The notes under the pieces are model-generated. The model searched no databases, was not told the origin of the DNA, and saw only the letters and a program-made list of their open reading frames with translations. From positions 1 to 10,983 of the forward strand of contig CAZCDM010000077.1 of assembly GCA_964497475.1 (NCBI GenBank): a DNA stretch of 10,983 nt, given 5' to 3'. This stretch comes from CAZCDM01 sp964497475. GTDB taxonomy: Bacteria > Planctomycetota > Phycisphaerae > SM23-33. The position numbers were made by a program, and so were the translations under genes. The stretch's first letter is position 1. Every line of letters begins with the position of its first letter. Below are positions 1-5,852 of the stretch, piece by piece.

Positions 1-189
1 CCTTGTAAAACAAAGACTTACAGCGCAATCCAAAGGGGATGTCGAAGTCAGGACGAGCCCATCGCCGCAGCCCTGTGGGATGCCGACCGCCTGACGCTGG
101 GCAGGGCGGGCATTGCGCCAAAGCTGCAATTTTTCTCCACCGACGCCGGGCGAACCAGAGCCAGCGCCCTGGGGGCAGACCGATCCTGA
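1..189 (+). CDS. C-terminal end of an HD-superfamily-like hydrolase (partial)
   Basis: The frame starting at base 1 is open to a TGA at 187-189 and encodes 62 residues. The segment from about base 52 (DEPIAAALWDADRLTLGRAGI, given here only as key points: W at 76-78, then DADRL at 79-93, then GRAGI) resembles the late helix of HD-domain metal-dependent phosphohydrolases, where a DADRL motif carries a metal-ligand or nearby Asp. A following FFST-DAGR stretch fits the tail of such proteins. The catalytic HD core would lie to the left of the window. The first 40 bases are richer in A/T than the rest and match the family less well, so the upstream part could be diverged or damaged. The stop lies about 110 nt before the next promoter, so this gene looks like a separate unit. 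The family assignment is an inference from one motif. Confidence 0.5.
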   Translation, partial: PCKTKTYSAIQRGCRSQDEPIAAALWDADRLTLGRAGIAPKLQFFSTDAGRTRASALGADRS

Positions 190-296
190 CCGGCCGGGCA
201 GCCGGGCAGCCTTTCTTTGCATTGTTCTGTTGGAAAGTGCGACGATTGGCCGATATCGGGATAAGTCCAGCTTCTGTCGATTCCCATGGCGGAAGG

Positions 297-324
297 TTGA
301 CACGCTGTCCGTACATCTTACAAT
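297..324 (+). promoter_or_regulatory. Sigma-70-type promoter of the HEAT-repeat gene
   Basis: A perfect -35 box TTGACA (297-302) is followed by a 16-nt spacer and a -10 box TACAAT (319-324, 5 of 6 to consensus). Transcription would start near 331 and give a 5' leader of about 49 nt before the ATG at 380. The leader carries a Shine-Dalgarno AGGAG at 370-374. This is the strongest promoter match in the window. It rules out the longer open frame upstream as part of the protein. Confidence 0.7.
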
Positions 325-379
325 AACGCCAGTTACGATGGCCGACCGGCCGTCTTGCAATTGCCACGCAGGAGATGCC

Positions 380-2587
380 ATGTCCCACAACGCAACCCGA
401 TTCTTCGTCCGGCTGTCCATGCCGCTGATTCTTCTGAGCCTTCTGACGCTTCTGGCCCCGACGGCCTTGGCACAGAACACCGAGCAGAGCCCCGATGAAA
501 AGGCCTCCACCCAGGAACTCTGGAACGATTTTCTGCACTACATCAACATCGCCCGGCCGAAGCTTGCCGCATCCTACGGCCAGGCCATTCTTGACCGCGG
601 TACCGAGCCCAAAGACATCTACCGCCTTTCGGTCGACACCGAAGGCTCATTGGTTGCCCTGCGTCGCGGCGAGAAGCTCGAAGGCATGGAAGATCTTGCC
701 CGCAGCTACCAGGAAAAAATCGAGGAAGGCTACCGCCAGTGGCGCTCCGACCCCGACCAGATCAACAAGAGCATCGAGATGCTCGGCGGGTCGCTGCGGG
801 GCTATGCCCTCGGCAAGCAGCGACTCAAGGAAAGCGGCGTCTACGCCATTCCGCTGCTGATCCGCAAGCTGATGGACGAGCAGACCCCCGAGGCCATGAA
901 GGAACGCATCGCGACGATGCTGGAAGTGTTCGGCCGCGATGGCGTGCGACCCTTCACCGAGGCCCTGCAGGCCAAGGAACTCAAAATCGTGGGCTACGTT
1001 GCCAACGCCCTCGGGCAGATCGAATATCCCTCGGCGATTCCCGCGTTGCGGGCTGCGCTGCTTCGCAAAGACCTCCAGAACCCCGACAGCCCCGTCCGCA
1101 AGGCGATTCTCTCGGCGATCCTCAACTGTGCTGGCCAGAACCAGGGTGTGATGGAGTCGTCCCTGGCCGAGCTGTACACCTACTGGGCCGGGCAGTACTA
1201 CGACCGGGCCGAGTCGCTCCTGCCGGATTCCCGGCATGAGTCGGCCTTCGCGTGGTTCTGGAAGGAAGGCACGGGGTTGGAGCAGATTCCCGTGCCCAGC
1301 CCGATTCTCGTCGATATCTACGCCATGCGGTATGCCCGCGAGGCGCTGACATACGATCCGTCCTACGCCCCGGCCGTGCCGTTGTGGCTCAGTGCAGCCA
1401 TTCGCCGCAAGAGCGACCTGCCGGCCGGTGCGAGCGATCCGCTGTGGGGCGAGGATCAACCCACGGCCTCGTTCTACGCCCTGGCGACCCCGCCGCGCTA
1501 CCTCCAGGACGTGCTCGCTACGGCACTGGCCGATCACCAGTCGCCCATCGCCATCGAAGTCATCACCGCCCTGGGCAAGACGGCCGGCGCGCAAAGCCTC
1601 CTCGAACCCCTCGCCGGCGGCGTCATGCCGCTGGTTTCCGCCATGGGCTATCCGGACCGCAACGTGCGGTTCCTGGCCGCGGAAACCCTCGCCCTGGCCC
1701 GCCCGAGCGACCCCTTCGAGGGCTCGCACATGGTGCTGTCGATGCTCAACGATGCCCTGGCCCAGACGGGCACGAAGCAGGCGCTGCTCGTTGCAGCCGA
1801 AGGCGACGACGCCAACAAAATCCAGTCGGCCCTGCGGTCGGCGAATTTCGAGGTCGTCCTGGAAAGCAATATCGATAACATCCTCGTGGCCGCCCAGAAG
1901 GGCACGGGCCCCGATGTCGTGGTCGTCGGCCCGAGCATGCAGCCCGATGCCGTCCTGGGCCGTATCCGCGGCGAGGCCGTCTACGCCTACCTGCCTGTGG
2001 TCATCGCCCGGACCGATACCGGCACGCGAGCCCTGGCCGACCGCGACGGCGGCGTGAGCCTGATGTCCGTCGCCGACGAGGAGGCCGCCATCGGCCAGGC
2101 CGTCGACCAGGCCGTCAGCAAGTCCATCGGCCAGCCCCTCGATGAGGGCCAGGCCACCCAGTGGGCCATCCGCGCCGCCAAGGCGATTGAAACCCTCGGC
2201 TCTCGCGGCGGGTCGCTGTACGATTTGCGCCGCTCGCAGAAGGCTCTCACCGCAGCCGCAGCCAACAAGAACGCCCCGGAGGTTCAGATCGCCGCCGCCG
2301 CCGCGCTGGCCGTGATTCCCACCGCCGGGGCGCAGCAGGCCGTCATTACCCTGGCCATGAGCGACGCCGACGAGAACGTCCGCATCGCCGCCTTCCAGGC
2401 CGCCACGCGTTCGGTGCGGCGGTTCGGCAATCAGGCGACCGAGCAGATGGCCCGCGCGTTGGTGCTGCTGGTCAGCCAGGGCAAAGCCGGTGAGCTGGAC
2501 GAGTCGGCCGCCCAGTTGCTCGGTGCGTTGAACCTGCCCAGCCGGCAGATTCCCAAGCTCATCGAGTCGGCCGACAAGATCGACTGA
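380..2587 (+). CDS. Exported HEAT-repeat protein with an internal receiver-like domain
   Basis: A 735-aa protein of unknown function. The ATG at 380 is chosen because it follows an AGGAG ribosome site by 5 nt, sits downstream of a strong promoter, and opens a signal peptide. That peptide has Arg residues at 7 and 11, a hydrophobic core at about 14-27, and a likely cleavage site ALA|Q after residue 31, so the protein is probably periplasmic. Alpha-helical HEAT-like repeats are visible at about residues 174-260, 395-460 and 630-690 (patterns such as AIPALRAALL, DRNVRFLAAETLAL, DENVRIAAFQAA). Between them, residues about 465-585 read like a CheY-type receiver: strand ALLVAAEGDD, then D512-VVVVG, then LPVVIART at 538-545. 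The phospho-acceptor Asp expected after the third strand is replaced by Gly-Pro (517-518), so phosphorylation is unlikely. HEAT arrays usually act as protein-binding scaffolds. No catalytic residues are recognised. It appears to be transcribed alone, ending at a hairpin terminator 22 nt after the stop. Confidence 0.9.
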   Translation: MSHNATRFFVRLSMPLILLSLLTLLAPTALAQNTEQSPDEKASTQELWNDFLHYINIARPKLAASYGQAILDRGTEPKDIYRLSVDTEGSLVALRRGEKLEGMEDLARSYQEKIEEGYRQWRSDPDQINKSIEMLGGSLRGYALGKQRLKESGVYAIPLLIRKLMDEQTPEAMKERIATMLEVFGRDGVRPFTEALQAKELKIVGYVANALGQIEYPSAIPALRAALLRKDLQNPDSPVRKAILSAILNCAGQNQGVMESSLAELYTYWAGQYYDRAESLLPDSRHESAFAWFWKEGTGLEQIPVPSPILVDIYAMRYAREALTYDPSYAPAVPLWLSAAIRRKSDLPAGASDPLWGEDQPTASFYALATPPRYLQDVLATALADHQSPIAIEVITALGKTAGAQSLLEPLAGGVMPLVSAMGYPDRNVRFLAAETLALARPSDPFEGSHMVLSMLNDALAQTGTKQALLVAAEGDDANKIQSALRSANFEVVLESNIDNILVAAQKGTGPDVVVVGPSMQPDAVLGRIRGEAVYAYLPVVIARTDTGTRALADRDGGVSLMSVADEEAAIGQAVDQAVSKSIGQPLDEGQATQWAIRAAKAIETLGSRGGSLYDLRRSQKALTAAAANKNAPEVQIAAAAALAVIPTAGAQQAVITLAMSDADENVRIAAFQAATRSVRRFGNQATEQMARALVLLVSQGKAGELDESAAQLLGALNLPSRQIPKLIESADKID

Positions 2588-2608
2588 CCGAACGAAAGAA
2601 CGACCCCC

Positions 2609-2902
2609 TCAGCCCGTCGACCGTCTGGTCTGCGGGCTGTTTTTTTGCGCGTTCGTACACCCGTCTCGCCAGGCCAGCAGGTCCGTCGGGTACCACGTGC
2701 CGTTGGCGCGACGGTTATAAGGATGCAGAGCGCAGAGAACCTGTGAACAGCGTCCGCCGCGTCGCCCGCAGCGGGCCTGCAGCGGGTTGAACACACCCGT
2801 GCGGTCCAGCAGGTATCGTCCCTGGGCGTCGGCGGGGTACGACCCGGTGACGTATCGCTGGTAGTGTGGGCAGCCAATGAGAATGCGCTTGCGCTGACTC
2901 AT
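2609..2902 (-). CDS. Small Cys-rich hypothetical protein
   Basis: A 97-aa basic protein that I do not recognise. The ATG at 2902 is preferred over an upstream TTG at 2971 because the longer version would run into the csrA terminator hairpin. No clear Shine-Dalgarno sequence precedes either start. Cysteines fall at residues 11, 45, 52, 57 and 82. The cluster C45-x6-C52-x4-C57, with H60 close by, could bind zinc or form disulphides. The segment GTWYPTDLLAW (68-78) is rich in aromatic residues, unlike a random shadow frame, and is the best evidence that the gene is real. There are no signal peptide or membrane segments. The last 14 or so residues are read from the reverse complement of the neighbour's terminator, and the stop at 2609-2611 is convergent with the HEAT-repeat gene. 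The gene sits isolated between two terminators, so it would need its own promoter, which I could not identify. A conserved homologue would settle whether it is expressed. Confidence 0.48.
   Translation of the reverse strand: MSQRKRILIGCPHYQRYVTGSYPADAQGRYLLDRTGVFNPLQARCGRRGGRCSQVLCALHPYNRRANGTWYPTDLLAWRDGCTNAQKNSPQTRRSTG
2610..2646 (+). terminator. Rho-independent terminator after the HEAT-repeat gene
   Basis: A 7-bp outer stem CAGCCCG (2610-2616) / CGGGCTG (2633-2639) encloses a second 4-bp stem GACC/GGTC (2619-2622 / 2627-2630) with a GTCT loop. It is followed directly by seven T residues (2640-2646). It lies 22 nt after the stop at 2587. The opposing small gene reads through these bases on the other strand. 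Confidence 0.87.
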
Positions 2903-2944
2903 GAGGATATATCGGCGGCAGCGGGAGTGAAGTTGTCCGCGCAG

Positions 2945-2988
2945 CAAAAAACTCCACGCGATTCGGAGCAATCCGTTCGCGTGGAGTT
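2945..2988 (-). terminator. Rho-independent terminator of csrA
   Basis: A perfect 11-bp inverted repeat, AACTCCACGCG (2950-2960) and CGCGTGGAGTT (2978-2988), surrounds a 17-nt loop that contains a further CGG/CCG pairing. Read on the minus strand, the stem is followed by a run of T (complement of the A residues at 2946-2951). It begins 21 nt after the csrA stop codon. The plus-strand side has no T run, so it acts on the minus strand only. Confidence 0.87.
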
Positions 2989-3009
2989 CGGGTCAGCAGG
3001 AAGGGGAGT

Positions 3010-3261
3010 TCAGGAATCCGGCCCGTTTTTCTTCTTCTTTTCGGCGAGGCTTTCGACGTCGGCCGGGGCCTTGCCCTCGGCGTCGGCGTGAGCCTGGTTC
3101 TCGCGCTGGATGGCCTCGTAGACCTCCTTGCGGTGAACCGGAATGTGCGGCGGGGCCGCGATGCCGAGGCGAACCTTCTCCCCGCGGATATCGACCACCG
3201 TCACCTGAATGTCATCGCCGATTATGATTGTTTCGTCGCGTTGGCGGGATAATACCAGCAT
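3010..3261 (-). CDS. csrA: Carbon storage regulator CsrA (RNA-binding translational regulator)
   Basis: An 83-aa protein with the complete CsrA fold: MLVLSRQRDE at the N-terminus, then GDDIQVTVVDIRGEKVRLGI and IPVHRKEVYEAI. CsrA dimers bind GGA motifs in mRNA leaders and block or promote translation. The conserved RNA-contacting residues L4, R6 and R44 are present. The core of about 55 residues is followed by a charged tail of about 28 residues (AEKKKK near the end), longer than the 61-aa E. coli protein but within the range of the family. The ATG at 3261 has a strong Shine-Dalgarno AAGGAG (3268-3273) at 6 nt spacing. The gene is monocistronic, diverges from mtnA and ends at its own hairpin terminator. 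No flagellar gene or FliW partner lies in the window, so its targets cannot be read from context. Confidence 0.97.
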   Translation of the reverse strand: MLVLSRQRDETIIIGDDIQVTVVDIRGEKVRLGIAAPPHIPVHRKEVYEAIQRENQAHADAEGKAPADVESLAEKKKKNGPDS

Positions 3262-3275
3262 CCTTTACTCCTTCC
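3261..3275 (-). promoter_or_regulatory. csrA ribosome site with overlapping GGA motifs (possible CsrA autoregulation)
   Basis: On the minus strand the leader reads GGAAGGAGTAAAGG and then ATG. It holds three GGA triplets: one at the 5' end, one inside the Shine-Dalgarno, and one that overlaps the A of the start codon. CsrA is known to bind paired GGA sites at ribosome-binding regions, often including its own. GGA also occurs by chance in any strong Shine-Dalgarno, so regulation here is an inference. Confidence 0.45.
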
Positions 3276-3367
3276 CTGGAGCGCATGGCAGCGGCCGGCG
3301 GGGCCGATCGCAGCAGAACACCTGGCCAGAGTTCTTTGTATCGCACGTTCCCAGCGACATTTCTTTA

Positions 3368-3392
3368 TCGACCAATTCCCGATTCTGGTTGA
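3368..3392. repeat. Imperfect inverted repeat in the csrA-mtnA spacer
   Basis: TCGACCA (3368-3374) and TGGTTGA (3386-3392) form a 7-bp inverted repeat with one G-T mismatch and 11 nt between the arms. It lies in the 188-bp spacer between the divergent csrA and mtnA genes, 22 nt before the mtnA -35 box. It could be an operator or a weak RNA hairpin. A repeat of this size can occur by chance. Confidence 0.25.
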
Positions 3393-3414
3393 GGGTTCTT
3401 GCCCGCTCGCCCGC

Positions 3415-3443
3415 TTGCAGCCCCCGACCCGATGAGCTACCAT
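3415..3443 (+). promoter_or_regulatory. Candidate mtnA promoter, placed for a leaderless transcript
   Basis: A -35-like TTGCAG (3415-3420), a 17-nt spacer and a -10-like TACCAT (3438-3443) are followed by only 6 nt before the ATG at 3450. Transcription starting 7 nt after the -10 box would begin at the A of that ATG. There is no Shine-Dalgarno sequence. The hexamers match consensus only moderately (3 of 6 and 4 of 6). The call gains weight because two other genes in the window show the same spacing. Confidence 0.5.
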
Positions 3444-3449
3444 GCCCCC

Positions 3450-4526
3450 ATGACTCCTGCAACCAACGAAACCATCCAGCCGCCCGTAGCCGTCGTCCAG
3501 TGGCAGGGCGATGCACGCACCGGCCACCTGCGCCTGCTCGAACAGACCCTCCTGCCCAACGAAGTGACCTGGCTGGACTGCTACAATCCGCAGGATCTCT
3601 TCGCGGCGATCCGTCGGCTGGTCGTGCGCGGCGCGCCGGCCATCGGCGTGGCCGCGGGGTATGGCATGGTGCTGGCGGCACAGCAGATCGACCCCTCGGC
3701 CGACATCCTGTCCGCACTGCAAGAGGCGGGCGAGTATCTCGACAGCTCTCGTCCCACGGCCGTCAATCTCGCCTGGGCCATCCGCCGACAACTGGATATG
3801 GTCCGCCACAGCGGCCTGGAGGAACTCGACGCCATCGGCGAGCACCTGCTCACCGAGGCCCGCGCCATCCACGCCGAGGACGAACAGCTCTGCCTGCGCA
3901 TCGGACGGCACGCCGCGAAGATCATCGCCGACCATACCGGCCTGCTGACGCACTGCAATGCAGGCGCTCTGGCCACGGCGGGTATCGGCACGGCCACGGC
4001 GGGCATGTACGTTGCCCACGCCCGCGGCCAGACGTTCACCGTCTACTGCGACGAGACGCGCCCGCTGCTGCAGGGCAGTCGGCTGACGGCCTGGGAGTTG
4101 CATCAGGCGGGCATCGATGCTGTCGTCATCACCGACAGCATGGCCGCCCAGGTCCTCAAGGAAGGGCGGGTGGGCATGGTCATCACCGGGGCCGACCGCA
4201 TCGCCGCCAATGGCGACGCGGCCAACAAGATCGGCACGTACGGCCTGGCGATCGCGGCGAAGCATCACAACGTGCCCTTCTACGTCGCCGCGCCCTACAA
4301 CACCTTCGACATGAGCCTTGCCTCCGGCGAGGAGATTCCCATCGAGCAGCGATCGGCGGAGGAAATCACCAACGGCTTCGGCAAGCGGACGGCACCGGTC
4401 GATATCGCGACCTACGCGCCGGCTTTCGATGTCACGCCGGCCGAACTCATTGCCGGCATTGTGACGGAACGCGGCGTGATCAGCCCGGTGACTCCCGAGG
4501 GCGTGATGGCGCTGATCGGCCGGTAG
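3450..4526 (+). CDS. mtnA: S-methyl-5-thioribose-1-phosphate isomerase MtnA
   Basis: A 358-aa enzyme of the eIF2B/MtnA family. It converts 5-methylthioribose 1-phosphate to 5-methylthioribulose 1-phosphate in methionine salvage. Family motifs are intact: RGAPAIGVAAGYG from residue 60; HCNAGALATAG with the catalytic Cys at 169; and ITGADRIAANGDAANKIGT with the catalytic Asp at 249. The length fits the family (about 340-370). In-frame starts at 3399 (TTG) and 3432 (ATG) exist, but the proposed -10 box lies downstream of both, so the ATG at 3450 is preferred. No other methionine-salvage gene is in the window, so it is an orphan here. It diverges from csrA and converges on a small hypothetical gene, with 12 nt between the stop codons and no convincing terminator. 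Family members also act on ribose 1-phosphate or 5-deoxyribose 1-phosphate, but the motifs here favour MtnA. Confidence 0.95.
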   Translation: MTPATNETIQPPVAVVQWQGDARTGHLRLLEQTLLPNEVTWLDCYNPQDLFAAIRRLVVRGAPAIGVAAGYGMVLAAQQIDPSADILSALQEAGEYLDSSRPTAVNLAWAIRRQLDMVRHSGLEELDAIGEHLLTEARAIHAEDEQLCLRIGRHAAKIIADHTGLLTHCNAGALATAGIGTATAGMYVAHARGQTFTVYCDETRPLLQGSRLTAWELHQAGIDAVVITDSMAAQVLKEGRVGMVITGADRIAANGDAANKIGTYGLAIAAKHHNVPFYVAAPYNTFDMSLASGEEIPIEQRSAEEITNGFGKRTAPVDIATYAPAFDVTPAELIAGIVTERGVISPVTPEGVMALIGR

Positions 4527-4538
4527 GCTGGCGGGCCT

Positions 4539-4763
4539 TTACGCTTCCTTGCCGAGCTTGCCCAGGATCGTCCGGGCGGTATCGAGACGTTTTTGACAGG
4601 AGCGGCCCTGATCGGCCGGGGCGAGATCCTGCAATTCGAGGCGGTCCTGGCCGATCTCGGCCGTCAGCAGTTCCAGCAGCAGATCGAGTTCCTCATCGCT
4701 CAACGCCAGCGTGTGAGATACATCGTGGGACCGTTCCGCAGCTTTTTGCGAAGTACGAATCAT
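4539..4763 (-). CDS. Small helical hypothetical protein
   Basis: A 74-aa, mostly acidic protein, predicted to be two helices. The segment at residues 20-35 (LALSDEELDLLLELLT) starts a long amphipathic helix. A basic C-terminal helix (QKRLDTARTILGKL) follows after a short turn. This layout resembles a widespread group of short bacterial hypothetical proteins that begin with a T/S-DEE-LLLELL motif and have no assigned role. There are no Cys pairs, signal peptide or membrane segment. The start ATG at 4763 has no good Shine-Dalgarno. A weak extended -10 (TGT then TGTAGT, on the minus strand at 4770-4778) lies 6 nt before it. The gene follows the glycosyltransferase on the same strand after 70 nt, so it could be co-transcribed with it. 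Its stop is 12 nt from the mtnA stop, convergent. Confidence 0.6.
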   Translation of the reverse strand: MIRTSQKAAERSHDVSHTLALSDEELDLLLELLTAEIGQDRLELQDLAPADQGRSCQKRLDTARTILGKLGKEA

Positions 4764-4833
4764 TGTGCCACTACAACAAGCATCGGATGAATGTGGCGCC
4801 TGGGGAAATAAAAACGGAGAAAATATCGGCCGA

Positions 4834-5763
4834 TCAATAATCCGGGCGGGTCAGGACGTTGTGGAGTTCCTTGAACCGCCAGTTGATCGCGTGCAGGGCG
4901 ATGCCCAAAAACACGCAGCCGGCGGCCAGCAGCACCAGGCCGGTCGCGAGAATCGCCAGGGGCACGTGGTAGACGTATTCGTACTTGATGTAGTCATACA
5001 CCGCAGGCAGCCCGGCCAGGATGCCCAGGATGAAAAACAGGATGCCGACCGCGCCGAAGAATGTCAGCGGCTTGAAGTTGCGGGCGAGGCTGAAGAGTTT
5101 CCACAGCACGCGGAAACCGTCGCGGAAGGTGTTGAGCTTGGACTCGCTGCCCTCCGGGCGGGTGCGGTAGGGTACGGTGATTTCCTTCAGGGCGAGGTTG
5201 TAGTAGAGCATCTGGATGGTCAGTTCGGTTTCGACCTCGAAGCCGGCCGAGACGACCGGCACGCGCCGCAGCACCTTGCGGTTGAAGGCGCGGTAGCCGC
5301 TGAGGATGTCCGTGAGCTCGGCGTGGAAGATCAGGTTGATCAGCCCGCGGACGAGGCGGTTGCCCATCACGTGCAGCGGGCGGAAGCTGGTTTCCTCGTA
5401 GACGGCCAGCCGGGTGCCGATGGTCATGTCGGCCTGGCCGGCGCGGACGGGGTCGAGCAGCTCGTGAACCTTATCGGCCGGGTAGGTGTCGTCGCCGTCG
5501 ACCATGACGTAGAACTCCGCCCGGATGGTGTCAAGCATCGATTCGATGACGAAGCCCTTGCCTTTGCGGGGCTCGGTGTAGACGTCGGCTCCGTGCTCGG
5601 CGGCAACGGCGGCGGTGTTGTCCGTGCAGCAGTTGGCGAAGACGCAGATCGTCGCGCCGGGTAGTTCGCGGCGGAAGTCGTCGATGACCTTGCCGATGGT
5701 GGCCTCTTCGTTGTGGCAGGGGATCAGGACCGCCACGGCCGGCGTGGAATCGTTCGGTGTCAT
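4834..5763 (-). CDS. GT2 family glycosyltransferase, polyprenyl-phosphate sugar synthase type
   Basis: A 309-aa membrane-anchored glycosyltransferase with a GT-A domain of the DPM1/DPG-synthase type. Such enzymes transfer a sugar from a nucleotide sugar to a polyprenyl phosphate for use in glycan or glycoprotein assembly. Visible features are the nucleotide-binding N-terminus VAVLIPCHNEEATIG (10-24), the FANCCTDNT loop (42-50), the metal-binding DGDD motif (89-92) followed by TYPADKV, the GYRAFNRK region (156-163), and FEVETELTI (175-183). Two hydrophobic helices at about 233-256 and 268-292 end in WRFKELHNVL. The ATG at 5763 is preferred over an upstream in-frame codon at 5799 because the protein core begins right after it and because a promoter sits between the two. 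The sugar and lipid substrates cannot be told from the sequence. The divergent lipoprotein hydrolase may share its regulation. Confidence 0.9.
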   Translation of the reverse strand: MTPNDSTPAVAVLIPCHNEEATIGKVIDDFRRELPGATICVFANCCTDNTAAVAAEHGADVYTEPRKGKGFVIESMLDTIRAEFYVMVDGDDTYPADKVHELLDPVRAGQADMTIGTRLAVYEETSFRPLHVMGNRLVRGLINLIFHAELTDILSGYRAFNRKVLRRVPVVSAGFEVETELTIQMLYYNLALKEITVPYRTRPEGSESKLNTFRDGFRVLWKLFSLARNFKPLTFFGAVGILFFILGILAGLPAVYDYIKYEYVYHVPLAILATGLVLLAAGCVFLGIALHAINWRFKELHNVLTRPDY

Positions 5764-5770
5764 GGCCGCT

Positions 5771-5799
5771 ATCCTACCGCACGGCCGGGGCTCTGCCAA
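5771..5799 (-). promoter_or_regulatory. Glycosyltransferase promoter, placed for a leaderless transcript
   Basis: On the minus strand a -35 TTGGCA (5794-5799, 5 of 6 to consensus), a 17-nt spacer and a -10 TAGGAT (5771-5776, 4 of 6) are followed by 7 nt before the ATG at 5763. Transcription would begin at or within one base of the start codon. No Shine-Dalgarno is present. Confidence 0.55.
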
Positions 5800-5817
5800 G
5801 CTCTACCGGCCCGGGCG

Positions 5818-5846
5818 TTGCCCAGGTTCGCTACGGCGCATATACT
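5818..5846 (+). promoter_or_regulatory. Lipoprotein hydrolase promoter, placed for a leaderless transcript
   Basis: A -35 TTGCCC (5818-5823, 4 of 6), a 17-nt spacer and a -10 TATACT (5841-5846, 5 of 6) end 6 nt before the ATG at 5853, again without a Shine-Dalgarno. Its -35 box is 18 nt from the -35 box of the divergent glycosyltransferase promoter, so the two face away from each other within about 75 bp. Confidence 0.6.
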
Positions 5847-5852
5847 GCGGGT

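Noticed and set aside
193..211. Tandem GCCGGGCA repeat followed by TTTCTTT as a terminator for the left-edge gene
   Set aside because: Only a 4-bp CCGG stem can form, and the T tract is interrupted.
113..379. Extended N-terminus for the HEAT-repeat protein
   Set aside because: It lacks a ribosome site, would bury the signal peptide, and spans the promoter at 297-324.
3336..3375. Sigma-28-like promoter (TAAA ... GCGATA) upstream of csrA on the minus strand
   Set aside because: The spacing is about 3 nt too long and the -10 part is imperfect. No flagellar genes are nearby.
4518..4540. Hairpin between the convergent mtnA and small helical gene
   Set aside because: The stem is only about 4 bp and is followed by just three T residues.
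4825..4834. Palindrome ATCGGCCGAT at the glycosyltransferase stop
   Set aside because: Similar ATCGGCCGG strings recur inside coding sequence here, for example from Pro-Ala-Asp codons, so it looks compositional. It cannot form a stable loop.
3209..4840. Long plus-strand open frame (543 codons) across csrA and mtnA
   Set aside because: It lies out of frame over mtnA and antisense to csrA. Its product is low-complexity Arg/Gly/His-rich, typical of a shadow frame in high-GC DNA.
4765..5664. Plus-strand open frame of 299 codons antisense to the glycosyltransferase
   Set aside because: The minus-strand GT2 motifs and membrane helices are clear. The plus-strand product is compositionally biased and has no recognisable domain.
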